Shown piece after piece: positions 43,250 to 53,153 of a stretch of DNA of 64,000 nt; positions within the stretch are counted from its first letter, which is position 1, and every line of letters begins with the position of its first letter. The notes under the pieces are model-generated. The model made no database searches and was not told the DNA's origin. It was given only the letters and a program-made list of their open reading frames with translations. The translations under genes and the position numbers were made by a program. The stretch comes from Wenjunlia tyrosinilytica (GTDB lineage: Bacteria; Actinomycetota; Actinomycetes; Streptomycetales; Streptomycetaceae). The DNA lies in the NCBI RefSeq assembly GCF_014646055.1, contig NZ_BMMS01000016.1, positions 155,464-219,463 of the forward strand. The letters are read 5' to 3'.

Positions 43250-44020
43250 ATGCCCCTTCAGGCATTCGACCTCACCGGCCGCTCCGCCCTGGTCACCGGT
43301 GCCGCCGACGGCATCGGCCGGGCCACCGCCGTGCTCCTGGCGGTAGCGGGCGCGGCCGTCACATGCGCCGACATCGACGGCGAGGGAGCCAAGGCCACGG
43401 CCGAGGAGATCACGGCCGGGGGCGGGGCGGCCGAGCCGGTCCTGGTGGACGTGGCCGATCGTGCCCAGGTGGCCGACGCCGTCGCCAGGACCGTCGAGGT
43501 GCACGGCCGACTCGACATCGCCGCCAATATCGCCGGGGTCATGCACCGCAGCCGTGTCCTGGACACCCGCGACGCCGACCTCGACCGGGTGCTCGCCGTC
43601 AACTTCAAAGGCGTCCTCCACGGCTGCCAGGAGGCCGGCCGCGTCATGGCCGGGCAGGGCTTCGGCAGCATCGTGAACATGGCCTCGGGCGCCATCGACA
43701 GCGGCACCGCGGGGCTGCTCTGCTACAGCGTCGCCAAGGCCGCCGTGGTCCAGCTGACGAGGACGCTCGCCACCGAGCTCGGCGGCAGCGGGGTGCGGGT
43801 GAACGCTGTGGCCCCGGGATGGGTCAGGACCGCGATGACCCGCCACGACGACGATCCGGAGAACTCCTTCGAGGAGGTGATGCGGCGGATGGCTCCGCTC
43901 GGCCGGGTCGGTGAGCCCGACGACATCGCCTCGGCCGTGCTCTACCTCGCCTGCGACGCCTCGTCCTTCACCACCGGCCAGATACTGCGCCCCAACGGCG
44001 GCGTCGCCATGCCCTGGTAG
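43250..44020 (+). CDS. SDR-family NAD(P)-dependent oxidoreductase
   Basis: A 256-aa classical short-chain dehydrogenase. ATG 43250 begins MPLQAFDLTGRSALVTG. Cofactor motif TGAADGIG (about 20-27), the acidic residue DIDG after beta-2 favouring NAD, NIAG, catalytic Ser in MASGA, Tyr/Lys in YSVAK, and a C-terminal RPNGGVAMPW. It reduces or oxidises a hydroxyl group, substrate unknown. There is no Shine-Dalgarno, matching a leaderless transcript from the 43214-43242 promoter. It follows the Nei-like gene after 64 bp, but its own promoter suggests separate control. Confidence 0.9.
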   Translation: MPLQAFDLTGRSALVTGAADGIGRATAVLLAVAGAAVTCADIDGEGAKATAEEITAGGGAAEPVLVDVADRAQVADAVARTVEVHGRLDIAANIAGVMHRSRVLDTRDADLDRVLAVNFKGVLHGCQEAGRVMAGQGFGSIVNMASGAIDSGTAGLLCYSVAKAAVVQLTRTLATELGGSGVRVNAVAPGWVRTAMTRHDDDPENSFEEVMRRMAPLGRVGEPDDIASAVLYLACDASSFTTGQILRPNGGVAMPW

Positions 44021-44200
44021 CGGCACGCGCTGCCGCGCGAAGAACCAGGGCGGCGGCCGACGAAAGGGGGGCGGAACCCAGGGCACGCTGCCCAGCGGGG
44101 ACCCGGCGCGTCCCTACACGTCGAGATACGGGTGGTTGCGCTGTTGCGGCGGTCTCGCTCCGGTGCGGTTGCCCGGGTCCGCGCGCTACGGCGCGAAAGA

Positions 44201-44608
44201 TCACAAGCGACACCAACGGCGATGGCCGGGCGGTCGGCCATGACCGCTGCCGGCTCCCTCGACTTCCAAGGCGACTGCCCCGGCTCTCCCGGCTCTCCCG
44301 GCCCCGACGATGTCTCCCCCGGCTTCCGCCACGGCTGCCCCCGCCTGCGCCCCATTGCCGCCCCGAGCGCCCCGCCGCCTCAGCGGCCTGCGCTTCAGTG
44401 TGCAGTGGACGGGTATGACGCCGAGGCTCCAGCCCGCCGTCGCCACGGCGGACACCAGCGGCCCGCTGTCCTCGGGGCGTATGAGAAGCCTCAGCAGGGC
44501 GCCCCACCACACCACCGCAGGTATGGCCACGGCCACCCGTATGAGCAGTTCCCGGGCCCCCGGCAGTCCCCGCCTTCGCGGAGCCCGGGAGCACGGCAGT
44601 CCTCGCAT
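44201..44608 (-). CDS. Small membrane protein, 135 aa
   Basis: ATG 44608 is set by AAGGAGG, seven bases upstream, the strongest ribosome site nearby. The protein starts MRGLPCSRAPRRRGLPGA and has two hydrophobic helices (about 20-42 and 50-70) with a WWGALLRLLIRPED connection, then a Gly/Arg/Ala-rich tail (about 75-135). The tail has lower coding quality than the first half. No family recognised. It converges with the SDR gene, leaving 180 bp without features. Confidence 0.62.
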   Translation of the reverse strand: MRGLPCSRAPRRRGLPGARELLIRVAVAIPAVVWWGALLRLLIRPEDSGPLVSAVATAGWSLGVIPVHCTLKRRPLRRRGARGGNGAQAGAAVAEAGGDIVGAGRAGRAGAVALEVEGAGSGHGRPPGHRRWCRL

Positions 44609-45057
44609 GGCCGCCTCCTTCGACGGTTGGCGCGGCACACCCCCGAGGTCGCCGAAGAGTTCCCCGGCGCGTTGATCACTAGCCCTTCCCTCCCCGATCC
44701 GGCCGCGACTATCACCCGGTGGGAGCAGCGGACCGGCCCCCGCGGGACCGGACCGTGCGGGTGGAGAAGGGAGAGGCAAGGGGCAAGAAGCAAGGGGCAA
44801 GGGCCCCGCGCCGGTGGCCAGTGCCTGGCACGGTTTGCGCCGAGCCGCGCATCCCTGCCGTGAGCGCCGCCCCGCGAGGAATCCGGGTGCAACGCGACCG
44901 GCCTCTCCCCACAGGGCCGCGGCCGTCCCCGGACCACTCGGTCCGGGGACGGCCGCGTTCGCTGCGTTCGCTGCGTCCGCGTCGTCGGGCCGGGCGGGCG
45001 CCGCTTCGGCGCCGGCGGCCGGCGGTCGGCGGTCGGCGGATGTGCGGGCTTCTGACC
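44609..45057. other. 449-bp gap between the small membrane protein gene and dps
   Basis: Besides the strong hairpin at 44928-44967 (dps terminator), a 9-bp GCGTTCGCT repeat follows at about 44965-44992. The part next to 44609 is the upstream region of the small membrane protein gene. I see no other coding or RNA signal. Confidence 0.5.
44928..44967 (-). terminator. dps terminator hairpin
   Basis: A perfect 18-bp stem (44928-44945 with 44950-44967) with an ACTC loop, 90 bp after the dps stop. It is one of the strongest hairpins in the window. No T-tract. Confidence 0.85.
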
Positions 45058-45531
45058 TCAGGCGTGGTTCTCGGCCTGGAACATCCAGGCCGCCTTCTCG
45101 AGCTCGGCCGTCAGGCCGATGAAGATGTCCTGGGTGACCGGGTCGGGCTTCTCCGTGGCCTCGATGCGCTCCCGCATCCGCCCGATGATCGCCGCGAAGG
45201 CCTCGATCACGTACTTGATCGCTTCCTTGTCCTTGATCCATCCGTTCGCCGCCGACGGCAGCCCACTGGTCTTGGCCACGGTCTCCGCACGCCCGTCCGG
45301 GGGCACACCGAGGGCGGCCGCACGCTCGGCGACGGTGTCCGAGTAGGTGCGGGCAGTCGCGACGACCTCGTCGAGCTGGAGGTGGATCGAGCGGAATCGC
45401 GGCCCCACGAGGTTCCAGTGCGCCTGCTTCGCCACGAGCGAGAGGTCCAGAAGATCGACCAGCGCCCCTTGGAGGGCGTCTCCGGTGACCTTGCGCGCGT
45501 CTTCGGACAGGGCGCTCTTCACCACAGTCAT
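45058..45531 (-). CDS. Dps-family DNA-binding ferritin-like protein
   Basis: A 157-aa ferritin-like protein. ATG 45531 with AAGGAGG eight bases upstream. Ferroxidase residues are present: AHWNLVGPRFRSIHLQLDEVV, the Dps signature. It forms dodecamers that bind DNA and oxidise and store Fe(II), protecting DNA in stress and stationary phase; the equivalent position in S. coelicolor holds one of its three Dps paralogues. The N-terminal tail is short and not Lys-rich, so DNA binding may be weak. A strong hairpin follows at 44928-44967. The next gene upstream on the strand is clgR. Confidence 0.92.
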   Translation of the reverse strand: MTVVKSALSEDARKVTGDALQGALVDLLDLSLVAKQAHWNLVGPRFRSIHLQLDEVVATARTYSDTVAERAAALGVPPDGRAETVAKTSGLPSAANGWIKDKEAIKYVIEAFAAIIGRMRERIEATEKPDPVTQDIFIGLTAELEKAAWMFQAENHA

Positions 45532-45750
45532 ACTGTCTCCTCCTTGGCGGTCGAACACTTGGCGCCGCGTGTGCGCCGTCCACCCAGCCCCTGCCCCACA
45601 TCAGGCGGGCTATTCGGACCATTCCACCGCCGGCCGGGAGATGGTCGACCCCACCAGCCCCGGCCCCCCAGCCCCCGCCCCGCCCCACCGGCCTCGGGCG
45701 GTGCGGCCACGAAGCCCGTCCCAGCCCCATGAACAGGTCCCGCACAACGC

Positions 45751-45783
45751 GGAGGTCCCGGACGGCTCAGCCGTCCGGGACCT
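45751..45783 (-). terminator. clgR terminator hairpin
   Basis: A perfect 16-bp stem with a single-base loop (45751-45766 with 45768-45783), 48 bp beyond the clgR stop. Confidence 0.85.
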
Positions 45784-45830
45784 CGAAAAGCTCTGTTGTC
45801 ACGCTGTAGAGCCAGCCGTGCGGCCCATGA

Positions 45831-46175
45831 TCAGGCCGCGACCACATCCACTGCCTGGTTGCTGGTCTCGATGGACACCCTGTCGTCGGGCACCGATGTG
45901 ACCGGCTCGAGCACTGGACGGACCGGCTCGGTCTGAGCCAGCTCTGCCAGGGACAGGTCGTCACTGACCTCGCGCATGACTTCCGACATACGCACATCGA
46001 GGGCGTCGCAGATCGCCGAAAGGAGCTCGGACGACGCCTCCTTCTGGCCGCGCTCGACCTCGGAGAGGTAACCGAGCGACACGCGGGCAGACGCCGACAC
46101 CTCACGCAGGGTGCGGCCCTGACGCTGGCGCTGCCGACGCAGCACGTCACCCAGCAGGCGACGAAGCAGGATCAT
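45831..46175 (-). CDS. clgR: ClgR, regulator of clp and lon protease genes
   Basis: A 114-aa HTH regulator. ATG 46175 has GAGGGAG seven bases upstream and gives [20 protein letters not shown]. The Xre-type HTH (about 8-65) reads [30 protein letters not shown], the ClgR signature. ClgR activates clpP1P2, clpC and lon in Streptomyces. The protein ends VDVVAA; two C-terminal alanines are the degron by which ClpP1P2 degrades ClgR, giving feedback control. It lies next to cinA and pgsA, the usual actinobacterial order. Confidence 0.93.
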   Translation of the reverse strand: MILLRRLLGDVLRRQRQRQGRTLREVSASARVSLGYLSEVERGQKEASSELLSAICDALDVRMSEVMREVSDDLSLAELAQTEPVRPVLEPVTSVPDDRVSIETSNQAVDVVAA

Positions 46176-46265
46176 CGGTGGCTCCCTCCTCGGACCGCGG
46201 TTCCGCAACGTCTTTGCCCCACCGTACCGCCTTCGCCCTCGAGCGTGCGGGGAGCAATGTCGTGT

Positions 46266-46808
46266 TCACTCAGGGCTGCAAACATCCGATGTTCCCCCAC
46301 TGTTCCTCGCCCCGCTCCCACGAATGGCGGAAATGCTCGGCTCTGCCCGCAATGTCTCGCACAGCAGCGCAAGCGCCGCTTCTACCGTGCCCCTGCGAAT
46401 CGCGGCCCGGTCTCCGGCCACGACAGGGGAAACGACGGCTGAACCCCGAGGTCCGGCCACCGCTACATATACCGTTCCGACCGGCTTCCCGTCCTGAGGA
46501 TCGGGACCTGCCACCCCTGTCGTGGCGATTCCGTAGTTCGCGCTCAGCGCAGACCTCACTCCGCGGGCCATCTGTTCGGCGACGTCCGGGTCGACCGCGC
46601 CCCGACCGCGGAGCAAGCCCGGCTCGACTCCGAGCAGCGACGCCTTGACGTCGGTCGCGTAGGCCGTGACCGACCCTCGGAAGCTGCGCGAGGCCCCCGG
46701 TACACCCGTCAGCTCCGCGGCCACCAGGCCGCCGGTGAGCGACTCGGCGACGGCCAGCGTCGCCCCCCGCTCCTCGAGCAGGGCCAGCACCTCGGCCGCC
46801 GGACTCAA
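46266..46808 (-). CDS. cinA: CinA C-terminal domain protein (nicotinamide-nucleotide amidase, PncC-like)
   Basis: A 180-aa protein containing only the CinA_C amidohydrolase domain: ALAVAESLTGG, GSVTAYATDVKASLLGV, GIATTGVAGPDPQDGKPVGTVYVA. It lacks the N-terminal MoeA-like/COG1058 domain of full CinA (about 410 aa). It deamidates nicotinamide mononucleotide in NAD recycling. TTG 46808 overlaps the pgsA TGA by 4 bp (TTGA), so the two are co-translated. The last ~20 residues are a Ser/Gly-rich tail. The clgR start is 90 bp farther on. Confidence 0.9.
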   Translation of the reverse strand: MSPAAEVLALLEERGATLAVAESLTGGLVAAELTGVPGASRSFRGSVTAYATDVKASLLGVEPGLLRGRGAVDPDVAEQMARGVRSALSANYGIATTGVAGPDPQDGKPVGTVYVAVAGPRGSAVVSPVVAGDRAAIRRGTVEAALALLCETLRAEPSISAIRGSGARNSGGTSDVCSPE

Positions 46809-47557
46809 CGCCCCGTCCCCGTCCCCCGCTCCGGGGCCGCCCCACCGGTCTCCGGAGGGGCACCCCGCGCCTCCCGCTCCTTGCGCAACCCCTCCCGGCG
46901 CAGCACGACGGCCTGCCGGACGTAGTCGAGCCCGGTGACCACGGTGAGGATCACGGCGGCGGCCATCACCCAGGCCCTCAGCGAGGCCAGGGGGCCGGTG
47001 AGGACCAGGACGTACATCCCGACCGCCACGCCCTGCGTCAGCGTCTTGAGCTTGCCGCCGCGGCTGGCCGGGATGACCCCGTGCTTGATCACCCAGAAGC
47101 GCATCAGGGTGATCCCGAGTTCACGGAAGAGGATCACCGCGGTGACCCACCACGGCAGGTCGCCGAGGGCGGACAGGCAGATCAGCGCGGAGCCCATGAT
47201 CGCCTTGTCGGCGATGGGGTCCGCGATCTTGCCAAAGTCGGTGACGGTGTTGTGCCGCCGGGCCAGCTCGCCGTCGAAAAGGTCGGTGATCATCGCGATG
47301 CTGAAGGCGGCCCAGGCGAACGAGCGCCACGCGGGATCGTCCCCGCCGTCGTGGACCAGCAGGAGCACGAAGCCCGGCACCAGGACGAGCCGCACCATCG
47401 TCAGGACATTGGCGATGTTCCACACGCTGGCCGCGTGCGCCGGCGGGTCGCCGAGGTGGTCGGGTGTGCGCCGGGTGTTGATCGGCGGGACCGGACCCGC
47501 CGGACCGGCCGGCGCCGGCCGCCGGGAGGGGGTGCCGGGGGCGGGCAGTCCGCTCAT
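46805..47557 (-). CDS. pgsA: CDP-diacylglycerol-glycerol-3-phosphate 3-phosphatidyltransferase PgsA
   Basis: A 250-aa membrane enzyme of phosphatidylglycerol synthesis. The CDP-alcohol phosphotransferase motif [23 protein letters not shown] matches D-G-x2-A-R-x8-G-x3-D-x3-D exactly. ATG 47557 overlaps the rimO stop (ATGA). An N-terminal Pro/Gly-rich stretch of about 40 residues precedes the first helix ([17 protein letters not shown]), which is longer than in E. coli PgsA. In the rimO-pgsA-cinA unit. Confidence 0.93.
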   Translation of the reverse strand: MSGLPAPGTPSRRPAPAGPAGPVPPINTRRTPDHLGDPPAHAASVWNIANVLTMVRLVLVPGFVLLLVHDGGDDPAWRSFAWAAFSIAMITDLFDGELARRHNTVTDFGKIADPIADKAIMGSALICLSALGDLPWWVTAVILFRELGITLMRFWVIKHGVIPASRGGKLKTLTQGVAVGMYVLVLTGPLASLRAWVMAAAVILTVVTGLDYVRQAVVLRREGLRKEREARGAPPETGGAAPERGTGTGR

Positions 47558-49011
47558 ACGTCCGCCCCACATCGTTCGGCCACGAGGTCCACACCCTCGG
47601 TGTCGACCACCTTGGCCGTCACGAACTGCCCCGCAACGAGGCCGTCGGCGTCGGTCAGCACGACCTGCCCGTCGGTCTCGGGGGCCTGGTGCGCCGCTCG
47701 GCCGACCACCTCGTCGTCCTCGACGGACTCCACCATCACCTCGACCGTGCTGCCCAGGCGCTCCTCGGCGCGCTGCGCGCTCAGCTCCTCGGCGAGCCTC
47801 GAGATACGGGCGAGCCGCTCGGCGACCACGTCCTCGTCGAGCTTGCCTTCGTAGGTGGCTGCCTCGGTGCCGTCCTCGTCGGAGTAGCCGAACACACCGA
47901 TCGCGTCCAGGCGCGCGCCCACCAGGAACCGCTCCAGCTCGTCGACGTCGGCCTCGGTCTCACCGGGGAAGCCGACGATGAAGTTCGACCGCACACCCGC
48001 CTCCGGCGCCTTGGCCCGCACCTGCTCCAGCAGTTCGAGGAAGCGGTCGGTGTCGCCGAAGCGGCGCATCGCGCGCAGCACGGTCGGCGAGGAGTGCTGG
48101 AAGGACAGGTCGAAGTAGGGGGCGACCTTCGGCGTCGAGGTGAGGACGTCGATCAGTCCCGGCCGCATCTCGGCGGGCTGAAGGTAGCTGACCCGCACCC
48201 GCTCGATGCCGTCGACCTCGGTCAGCTCCGGCAGGAGCGTCTCCAGCAGCCGGATGTCGCCGAGGTCCTTGCCGTAGGAGGTGTTGTTCTCACTGACGAG
48301 CATGATCTCGCGGACGCCCTGCTCGGCGAGCCACCGCGTCTCGGTGAGCACATCGGAGGGGCGCCGGGAGATGAAGGAGCCGCGGAAGGACGGGATGGCG
48401 CAGAAGGAGCACCGCCGGTCGCAGCCGGAGGCCAGTTTCACCGAGGCGAACGGGCCGCTGTCCAGCCGCCGCCGCAGCGTGCGCGGCCCGGAGGCGGGGG
48501 CCACGCCGTGCGGCAGGTCCTCGGGTCCGGTCTCGGGCGCGCCGCCGTGTCCCGGCAGGGCCACGCCCTTGGTGTCCTGGCGCCGCGCGGGGCTGACGGG
48601 CAGGAGCTTGCGCCGGTCGCGCGGCACGTGGGGGGCGTGGACGCCGCCGGACAGGATGGTCTGCAGCCGGTCGGAGATATCGGCGTAGTCGTCGAAGCCG
48701 AGCACGCCGTCCGCCTCGGGCAGGGCCTGGGCCAGCTCCTTGCCGTACCGCTCGGCCATGCAGCCGACCGCGACGACGGCCCGGGTGCGCCCGGTCTCCT
48801 TGAGGTCGTTGGCCTCGAGGAGGGCGTCGACGGAGTCCTTCTTGGCCGCCTCGACGAAACCGCAGGTGTTGACGACGGCGACGTCGGCGTCCGCGGCGTC
48901 CTCGACCAGGTCCCAGCCGTCGGCCGACAGACGCCCGGCGAGTTCCTCGGAGTCCACCTCGTTCCGGGCGCATCCGAGGGTGACGAGGGCGACTGTGCGG
49001 CGTTCGGGCAT
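47554..49011 (-). CDS. rimO: Ribosomal protein S12 methylthiotransferase RimO
   Basis: A 485-aa radical-SAM enzyme that methylthiolates the conserved Asp of ribosomal protein S12. N-terminal cysteines in [23 protein letters not shown] and VGCMAER, radical-[11 protein letters not shown] and a C-terminal TRAM domain. It carries an insertion (about 130-180) before the radical-SAM motif, longer than in E. coli RimO but seen in actinomycetes. ATG 49011. It heads the rimO-pgsA-cinA unit; the 49012-49183 region upstream includes three ATCGGAA direct repeats (49068-49100). Confidence 0.94.
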   Translation of the reverse strand: MPERRTVALVTLGCARNEVDSEELAGRLSADGWDLVEDAADADVAVVNTCGFVEAAKKDSVDALLEANDLKETGRTRAVVAVGCMAERYGKELAQALPEADGVLGFDDYADISDRLQTILSGGVHAPHVPRDRRKLLPVSPARRQDTKGVALPGHGGAPETGPEDLPHGVAPASGPRTLRRRLDSGPFASVKLASGCDRRCSFCAIPSFRGSFISRRPSDVLTETRWLAEQGVREIMLVSENNTSYGKDLGDIRLLETLLPELTEVDGIERVRVSYLQPAEMRPGLIDVLTSTPKVAPYFDLSFQHSSPTVLRAMRRFGDTDRFLELLEQVRAKAPEAGVRSNFIVGFPGETEADVDELERFLVGARLDAIGVFGYSDEDGTEAATYEGKLDEDVVAERLARISRLAEELSAQRAEERLGSTVEVMVESVEDDEVVGRAAHQAPETDGQVVLTDADGLVAGQFVTAKVVDTEGVDLVAERCGADV

Positions 49012-49126
49012 GGCCTCAGACTACTTTGTCCCGGCCCGTCACCCGTCGCTCGGTCCACGACTCGATGATCGGAACTGATCATCGGAACTGAAGATCGGAA
49101 GCGGGGCCCCGGCCGCCGGAACGCCG

Positions 49127-49157
49127 ACGGGGCCGGTCGGCGTGCGCCCGGCCCCGT
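49127..49157 (-). terminator. Terminator after the RodZ-like gene
   Basis: A 10-bp perfect stem (49127-49136 with 49148-49157) and 11-base loop, 27 bp after the stop of the gene at 49184. It separates that gene from rimO. Confidence 0.65.
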
Positions 49158-49183
49158 TCCTCCTGCCCGTCCGCTCCGGCGCG

Positions 49184-50017
49184 TCAGCCCGCCTGCGGAT
49201 CGCCGGGGGTGAAGTTGAGCCGGACCACCTCGCCCTGGTCGCCCGCGGGGCCGAGGTCCTTGCCGTTGACGAACATCTTGACCGCGCCGGCGTTGCCCAC
49301 GACCAGCTTGATCTGCTTGTCGTCGGTGAACGTCTTGGAGGCGCCCTTCTCCAGCACGCTCTGGAAGAGGGTCTGGCCGGTGCCGTTGACGGCCGAGATC
49401 CAGCTCTTGTCCTCCTCGGCGGTGATCTTCACGGTCACCTTGTCGGCCGGGACGGCGGCGATCGCGCTGTCCTTGGGATCGGGCTTCTTGGGCTGGCCGC
49501 CGGGCTGGCCCTGGTGGGACTGGGTGCCCGTGGACGGCTTGGCCGACGCCGGGGCGGACGGCTGGCCGGCCTGGTCGCCGGAGTCCTTGGAGCCCCCGCT
49601 GAACAGATTGAACCCGACGAAGGCGATGACCACGGCGATGGCGGCCACCATGGCGGCCGTCCAGTTGGGGCGGCGCCGCTCGGGGCGCAGCCGCTCCGCC
49701 TCGAACATCTGCGACGCGGGCGTGGGCGCGGGAGAGCCGTGTTCGGCGTCGTACTGGGCGACCAGGGCGTCCGGATCGCTGCCGACGGCCCTGGCGATGA
49801 GCCGGATGTGCCCGCGGGCGTAGAAGTCACCGCCGCAGCGGGAGTAGTCGTCCTGTTCGATGGCGTGCACGATCGGCACGCGAACGCGCGTGCTGCCGCT
49901 GACCTCGTCGATCGTCAGGCCGGCTTCCCGACGGGCTTGGGCGAGGACACGGCCGACCGTGGGCCGCTCGTCGGTGGGAGTGCGGTCATCACCGGGAGGA
50001 GGATTGCCGATGGACAC
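49184..50017 (-). CDS. RodZ-like membrane HTH protein with DUF4115
   Basis: A 277-aa protein. GTG 50017 is chosen with AAAGG eight bases upstream; an earlier GTG (50044) has no good site. N-terminal HTH_25 (about 20-85: VGRVLAQARREAGLTIDEVSGSTRV), a transmembrane helix (about 115-135) and an extracellular DUF4115 domain (about 190-277: KVTVKITAEEDKSWISAVNGTGQTLFQ). RodZ tethers MreB in rods; in streptomycetes, where growth is apical, its role is not settled. It lies between ftsK and rimO, 182 bp after ftsK, and ends with a hairpin. Confidence 0.88.
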   Translation of the reverse strand: MSIGNPPPGDDRTPTDERPTVGRVLAQARREAGLTIDEVSGSTRVRVPIVHAIEQDDYSRCGGDFYARGHIRLIARAVGSDPDALVAQYDAEHGSPAPTPASQMFEAERLRPERRRPNWTAAMVAAIAVVIAFVGFNLFSGGSKDSGDQAGQPSAPASAKPSTGTQSHQGQPGGQPKKPDPKDSAIAAVPADKVTVKITAEEDKSWISAVNGTGQTLFQSVLEKGASKTFTDDKQIKLVVGNAGAVKMFVNGKDLGPAGDQGEVVRLNFTPGDPQAG

Positions 50018-50199
50018 GAGGGCGCCTTTCGAGCGTGTAGCCACCTGCTGGAGGTTCAGTCTAGGGCCGGGCGGAAAGCGGACGGCAACCGGTGGGGCCG
50101 GTTTTGTCCGCCATCAGGATTGCCCGACTACCCGACAGGCCCAGGCGGGCTGTTGCAACTGTTCAACTTGACGTACGGAATGAGGAAACGGTTGCCCGC

Positions 50200-53049
50200 T
50201 CATGAGCTATTTTCCCCGCGGAGCACTGCGAGCACCGAATCGAGCTCCTCGGGCTTGATGAGAACATCGCGCGCCTTCGAACCCTCGCTCGGTCCGACGA
50301 CGCCGCGCGACTCCATCAGGTCCATGAGCCTGCCCGCCTTGGCGAAACCTACACGCAGCTTGCGCTGAAGCATCGAAGTCGAGCCGAACTGCGTGGACAC
50401 CACCAGCTCCGCCGCCTGGCAGAGCAGGTCGAGGTCGTCGCCGACCTCCTCGTCGATCTCCTTCTTCTTGCCCCCGCCGGGTGTCACGTCGTCCCGGTAG
50501 GAGGGGCCGAGCTGTTCCTTGCAGTGCTTGACGACGGCGGCGATCTCGCTCTCGGTGACGAAGGCGCCCTGCATCCGGGTGGGCTTGCTCGCCCCCATCG
50601 GCAGGAACAGCCCGTCACCCTTGCCGATGAGCTTCTCCGCTCCCGGCTGGTCAAGGATGACCCGGCTGTCGGCGAGCGAGGAGGTGGCGAACGCCAGCCG
50701 GGACGGCACATTGGCCTTGATCAGGCCGGTGACCACGTCCACGCTCGGGCGCTGGGTGGCCAGCACCAGGTGGATTCCGGCCGCTCGCGCGAGCTGGGTG
50801 ATGCGGACGATCGCGTCCTCGACGTCGCGCGGGGCCACCATCATCAGGTCGGCGAGCTCGTCCACGATCACCAGCAGATACGGGTACGGGGACAGCTCGC
50901 GCTCGCTGCCCTCGGGCGGCTTGACCTTGCCCGCCCGCACCGCGCGGTTGAAGTCGTCGATGTGTCGGAAGCCGAACGCCGCCAGGTCGTCGTAGCGCAG
51001 GTCCATCTCGCGCACGACCCACTGCAGCGCCTCGGCGGCCTTCTTCGGGCTGGTGATGATCGGCGTGATCAGGTGCGGGATGCCCTCGTAGGCGGTCAGC
51101 TCCACCCGTTTGGGGTCGACGAGGACCATCCGCACCTCCTCCGGCGTGGCGCGGGCCATGACGGAGGTGATGAGGCAGTTGATGCAGGACGACTTGCCCG
51201 CGCCGGTGGCACCCGCCACGAGGACGTGCGGCATCCGGGCGAGGTTGGCCACGACGAAGCCGCCCTCGACGTCCTTGCCGAGCGCCACGAGCATGGGGTG
51301 GTCGTCGTCGGCGGCCTCCGGCGAGCGGAGCACATCGCCGAGGTTGACCATCTCTCGGTCGGTGTTGGGGATCTCGATGCCGACCGCCGACTTGCCCGGA
51401 ATCGGGCTGATGATGCGGACGTCGGCGCTCGCCACCGCGTAGGCGATGTTCTTGGCCAGGGCCGTGATGCGCTCGACCTTCACCGCCGGGCCGAGCTCGA
51501 CCACGTAGCGGGTCACCGTCGGGCCGCGGGTGAAGCCGGTCACGGCGGCGTCGACCTTGAACTCGGAGAAGACCACGGTGAGCGCCCGCACCACGTCGTC
51601 GTTGGCCTTGCTGCGGGCCTTGCCGGGTCCGCCGCGCGTCAGCAGGTTCGGCGGCGGCAGCACATAGGTGATGTCCCCGGCGAGCTGGAGCTGCTCGGAA
51701 CGGGTCGGGCCCGCGCTCATCGGCTCCTGCTCCGGGCGCGCGTCGCGCACCGGCTCGCGCAGCGCCTCCTGGACGGGCCTGCCCGCGTCCGACTTCTCCA
51801 GGGACTTCGACACCCCGGAATCCGACACCCCGGAATCCGACACGCGGGACTTCGACACGCCGGACTTCTCCGCCTCGGGCGCGCCCGTCCCGGGTGCCCC
51901 GGAGCCGGCGGTCCTTATGCTGCCGCGCAGTCCGGCGACGACCGGGGACGGCTGCACGCCGTGCAGCACCGCCCCGTCGAGCGCGGCGGCGGCAGCGGCC
52001 GCCACATCCACGGCGTCGGGCGGCCCCGACTTGGCCAGCGATCCCTGGCGCCGCCGCGGACGCCGGCGCTTGAGCGGCTCCGACTCCTCCTCGGCGTCCT
52101 CGAACGCCCCTTCGCCCTCCTGGTCCTGATCCACGGCCGCTGCGGGGACCTCGGCGGCCCTGCCGCGACGACGGGACCGACGGCGCGCGGGCGACGGCGC
52201 CTCGTCCTGCCCGGTGTCGTCCTCGACGTCCGCCTCACCGTCGTCGAAGCCGGGCAGGTCCTTGGCGGCCTTCTCGGCGTCGACCAGGCCGAGCCTGGAG
52301 CCGAGCAGCCGCAACCGCTGCGGGACGGCGTTGACCGGAGTGGCGGTGACCACGAGGAGGCCGAAGAGCGTGACGAGCAGGAGCAGGGGAACGGCCAGGG
52401 TCGAGCCGACCGTGAACAGCAGCGGTTTCGACACCGCCCAGCCGACCTGCCCGCCCGCCTCGCGCATCAGCCGGGCGCCCGCTCCACGGCCGGGCGAGCC
52501 GCACCCGATGTGCACCAGGCCGAGGACCCCCACACCCAGGGCCGTGAGGCCGACGACGATGCGGCCGTTGGCCTCCTGCTGCTCCGGATGGCGCATCAGC
52601 CGCACGGCGACAACACCGAGGACCACGGGGAACATCAGGTCCAGTCGGCCGAAAGCGCCGGTGACGACCACCGTCACCAGGTCGCCCACGGGGCCGTCGA
52701 GGTTGGACCACGTGCCCGCCCCGATGACGAGGCACAACCCCAGCAGGAACAGCGCCAGGCCGTCCTTGCGGTGCGCCGGGTCCAGTCCGCGCGCACCCTT
52801 TCCGATACCGCGGAAGACCGCTCCGACGGTGTGCGCCAGCGCCAGCCAGCAGCCGCGGAGCAGCTTCAGGACGGGATTCGTCGGTGACGGCGCCGGTTTG
52901 GGCGGCGGCTTCTTGGCAGCGGCTTTCCTGGCGGGTGCCTTGGTCGCGGTCTTCTTGGCAGGAGCTTTCTTGGCCGGTGCCTTCTTCCTGGCCGCCGCAC
53001 CCCCGCCACCGCGCGCGGACGAACCGCTTCCGGACGTACGTGTGGCCAT
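50200..53049 (-). CDS. ftsK: DNA translocase FtsK
   Basis: A 949-aa FtsK/SpoIIIE translocase. A Lys/Ala-rich N-terminus ([12 protein letters not shown] repeats, about 20-55), four transmembrane helices (about 85-270), a long linker (about 280-470), then the motor with Walker [10 protein letters not shown] (about 613-621), Walker [11 protein letters not shown] and the C-terminal gamma domain ([20 protein letters not shown]) that binds KOPS-like DNA sequences. It clears chromosomes from sporulation septa. The linker holds [12 protein letters not shown] repeats encoded by 15-bp DNA units at about 51790-51870. ATG 53049. Confidence 0.96.
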   Translation of the reverse strand: MATRTSGSGSSARGGGGAAARKKAPAKKAPAKKTATKAPARKAAAKKPPPKPAPSPTNPVLKLLRGCWLALAHTVGAVFRGIGKGARGLDPAHRKDGLALFLLGLCLVIGAGTWSNLDGPVGDLVTVVVTGAFGRLDLMFPVVLGVVAVRLMRHPEQQEANGRIVVGLTALGVGVLGLVHIGCGSPGRGAGARLMREAGGQVGWAVSKPLLFTVGSTLAVPLLLLVTLFGLLVVTATPVNAVPQRLRLLGSRLGLVDAEKAAKDLPGFDDGEADVEDDTGQDEAPSPARRRSRRRGRAAEVPAAAVDQDQEGEGAFEDAEEESEPLKRRRPRRRQGSLAKSGPPDAVDVAAAAAAALDGAVLHGVQPSPVVAGLRGSIRTAGSGAPGTGAPEAEKSGVSKSRVSDSGVSDSGVSKSLEKSDAGRPVQEALREPVRDARPEQEPMSAGPTRSEQLQLAGDITYVLPPPNLLTRGGPGKARSKANDDVVRALTVVFSEFKVDAAVTGFTRGPTVTRYVVELGPAVKVERITALAKNIAYAVASADVRIISPIPGKSAVGIEIPNTDREMVNLGDVLRSPEAADDDHPMLVALGKDVEGGFVVANLARMPHVLVAGATGAGKSSCINCLITSVMARATPEEVRMVLVDPKRVELTAYEGIPHLITPIITSPKKAAEALQWVVREMDLRYDDLAAFGFRHIDDFNRAVRAGKVKPPEGSERELSPYPYLLVIVDELADLMMVAPRDVEDAIVRITQLARAAGIHLVLATQRPSVDVVTGLIKANVPSRLAFATSSLADSRVILDQPGAEKLIGKGDGLFLPMGASKPTRMQGAFVTESEIAAVVKHCKEQLGPSYRDDVTPGGGKKKEIDEEVGDDLDLLCQAAELVVSTQFGSTSMLQRKLRVGFAKAGRLMDLMESRGVVGPSEGSKARDVLIKPEELDSVLAVLRGENSS

Positions 53050-53153
53050 GGTGCGAGGTTACCGTCCCGCACCTGCAAGAACACCTGTCCCAGTGGATAC
53101 GCCCGTTCGTGTCGTGTCCCAGGCGTGCCAACGGTGACGTTCTGTCAACCCGT

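Noticed and set aside
44719..45732. A 337-aa rightward frame opposite dps
   Set aside because: It is antisense to dps, with Arg/Pro-rich noise and no motif.
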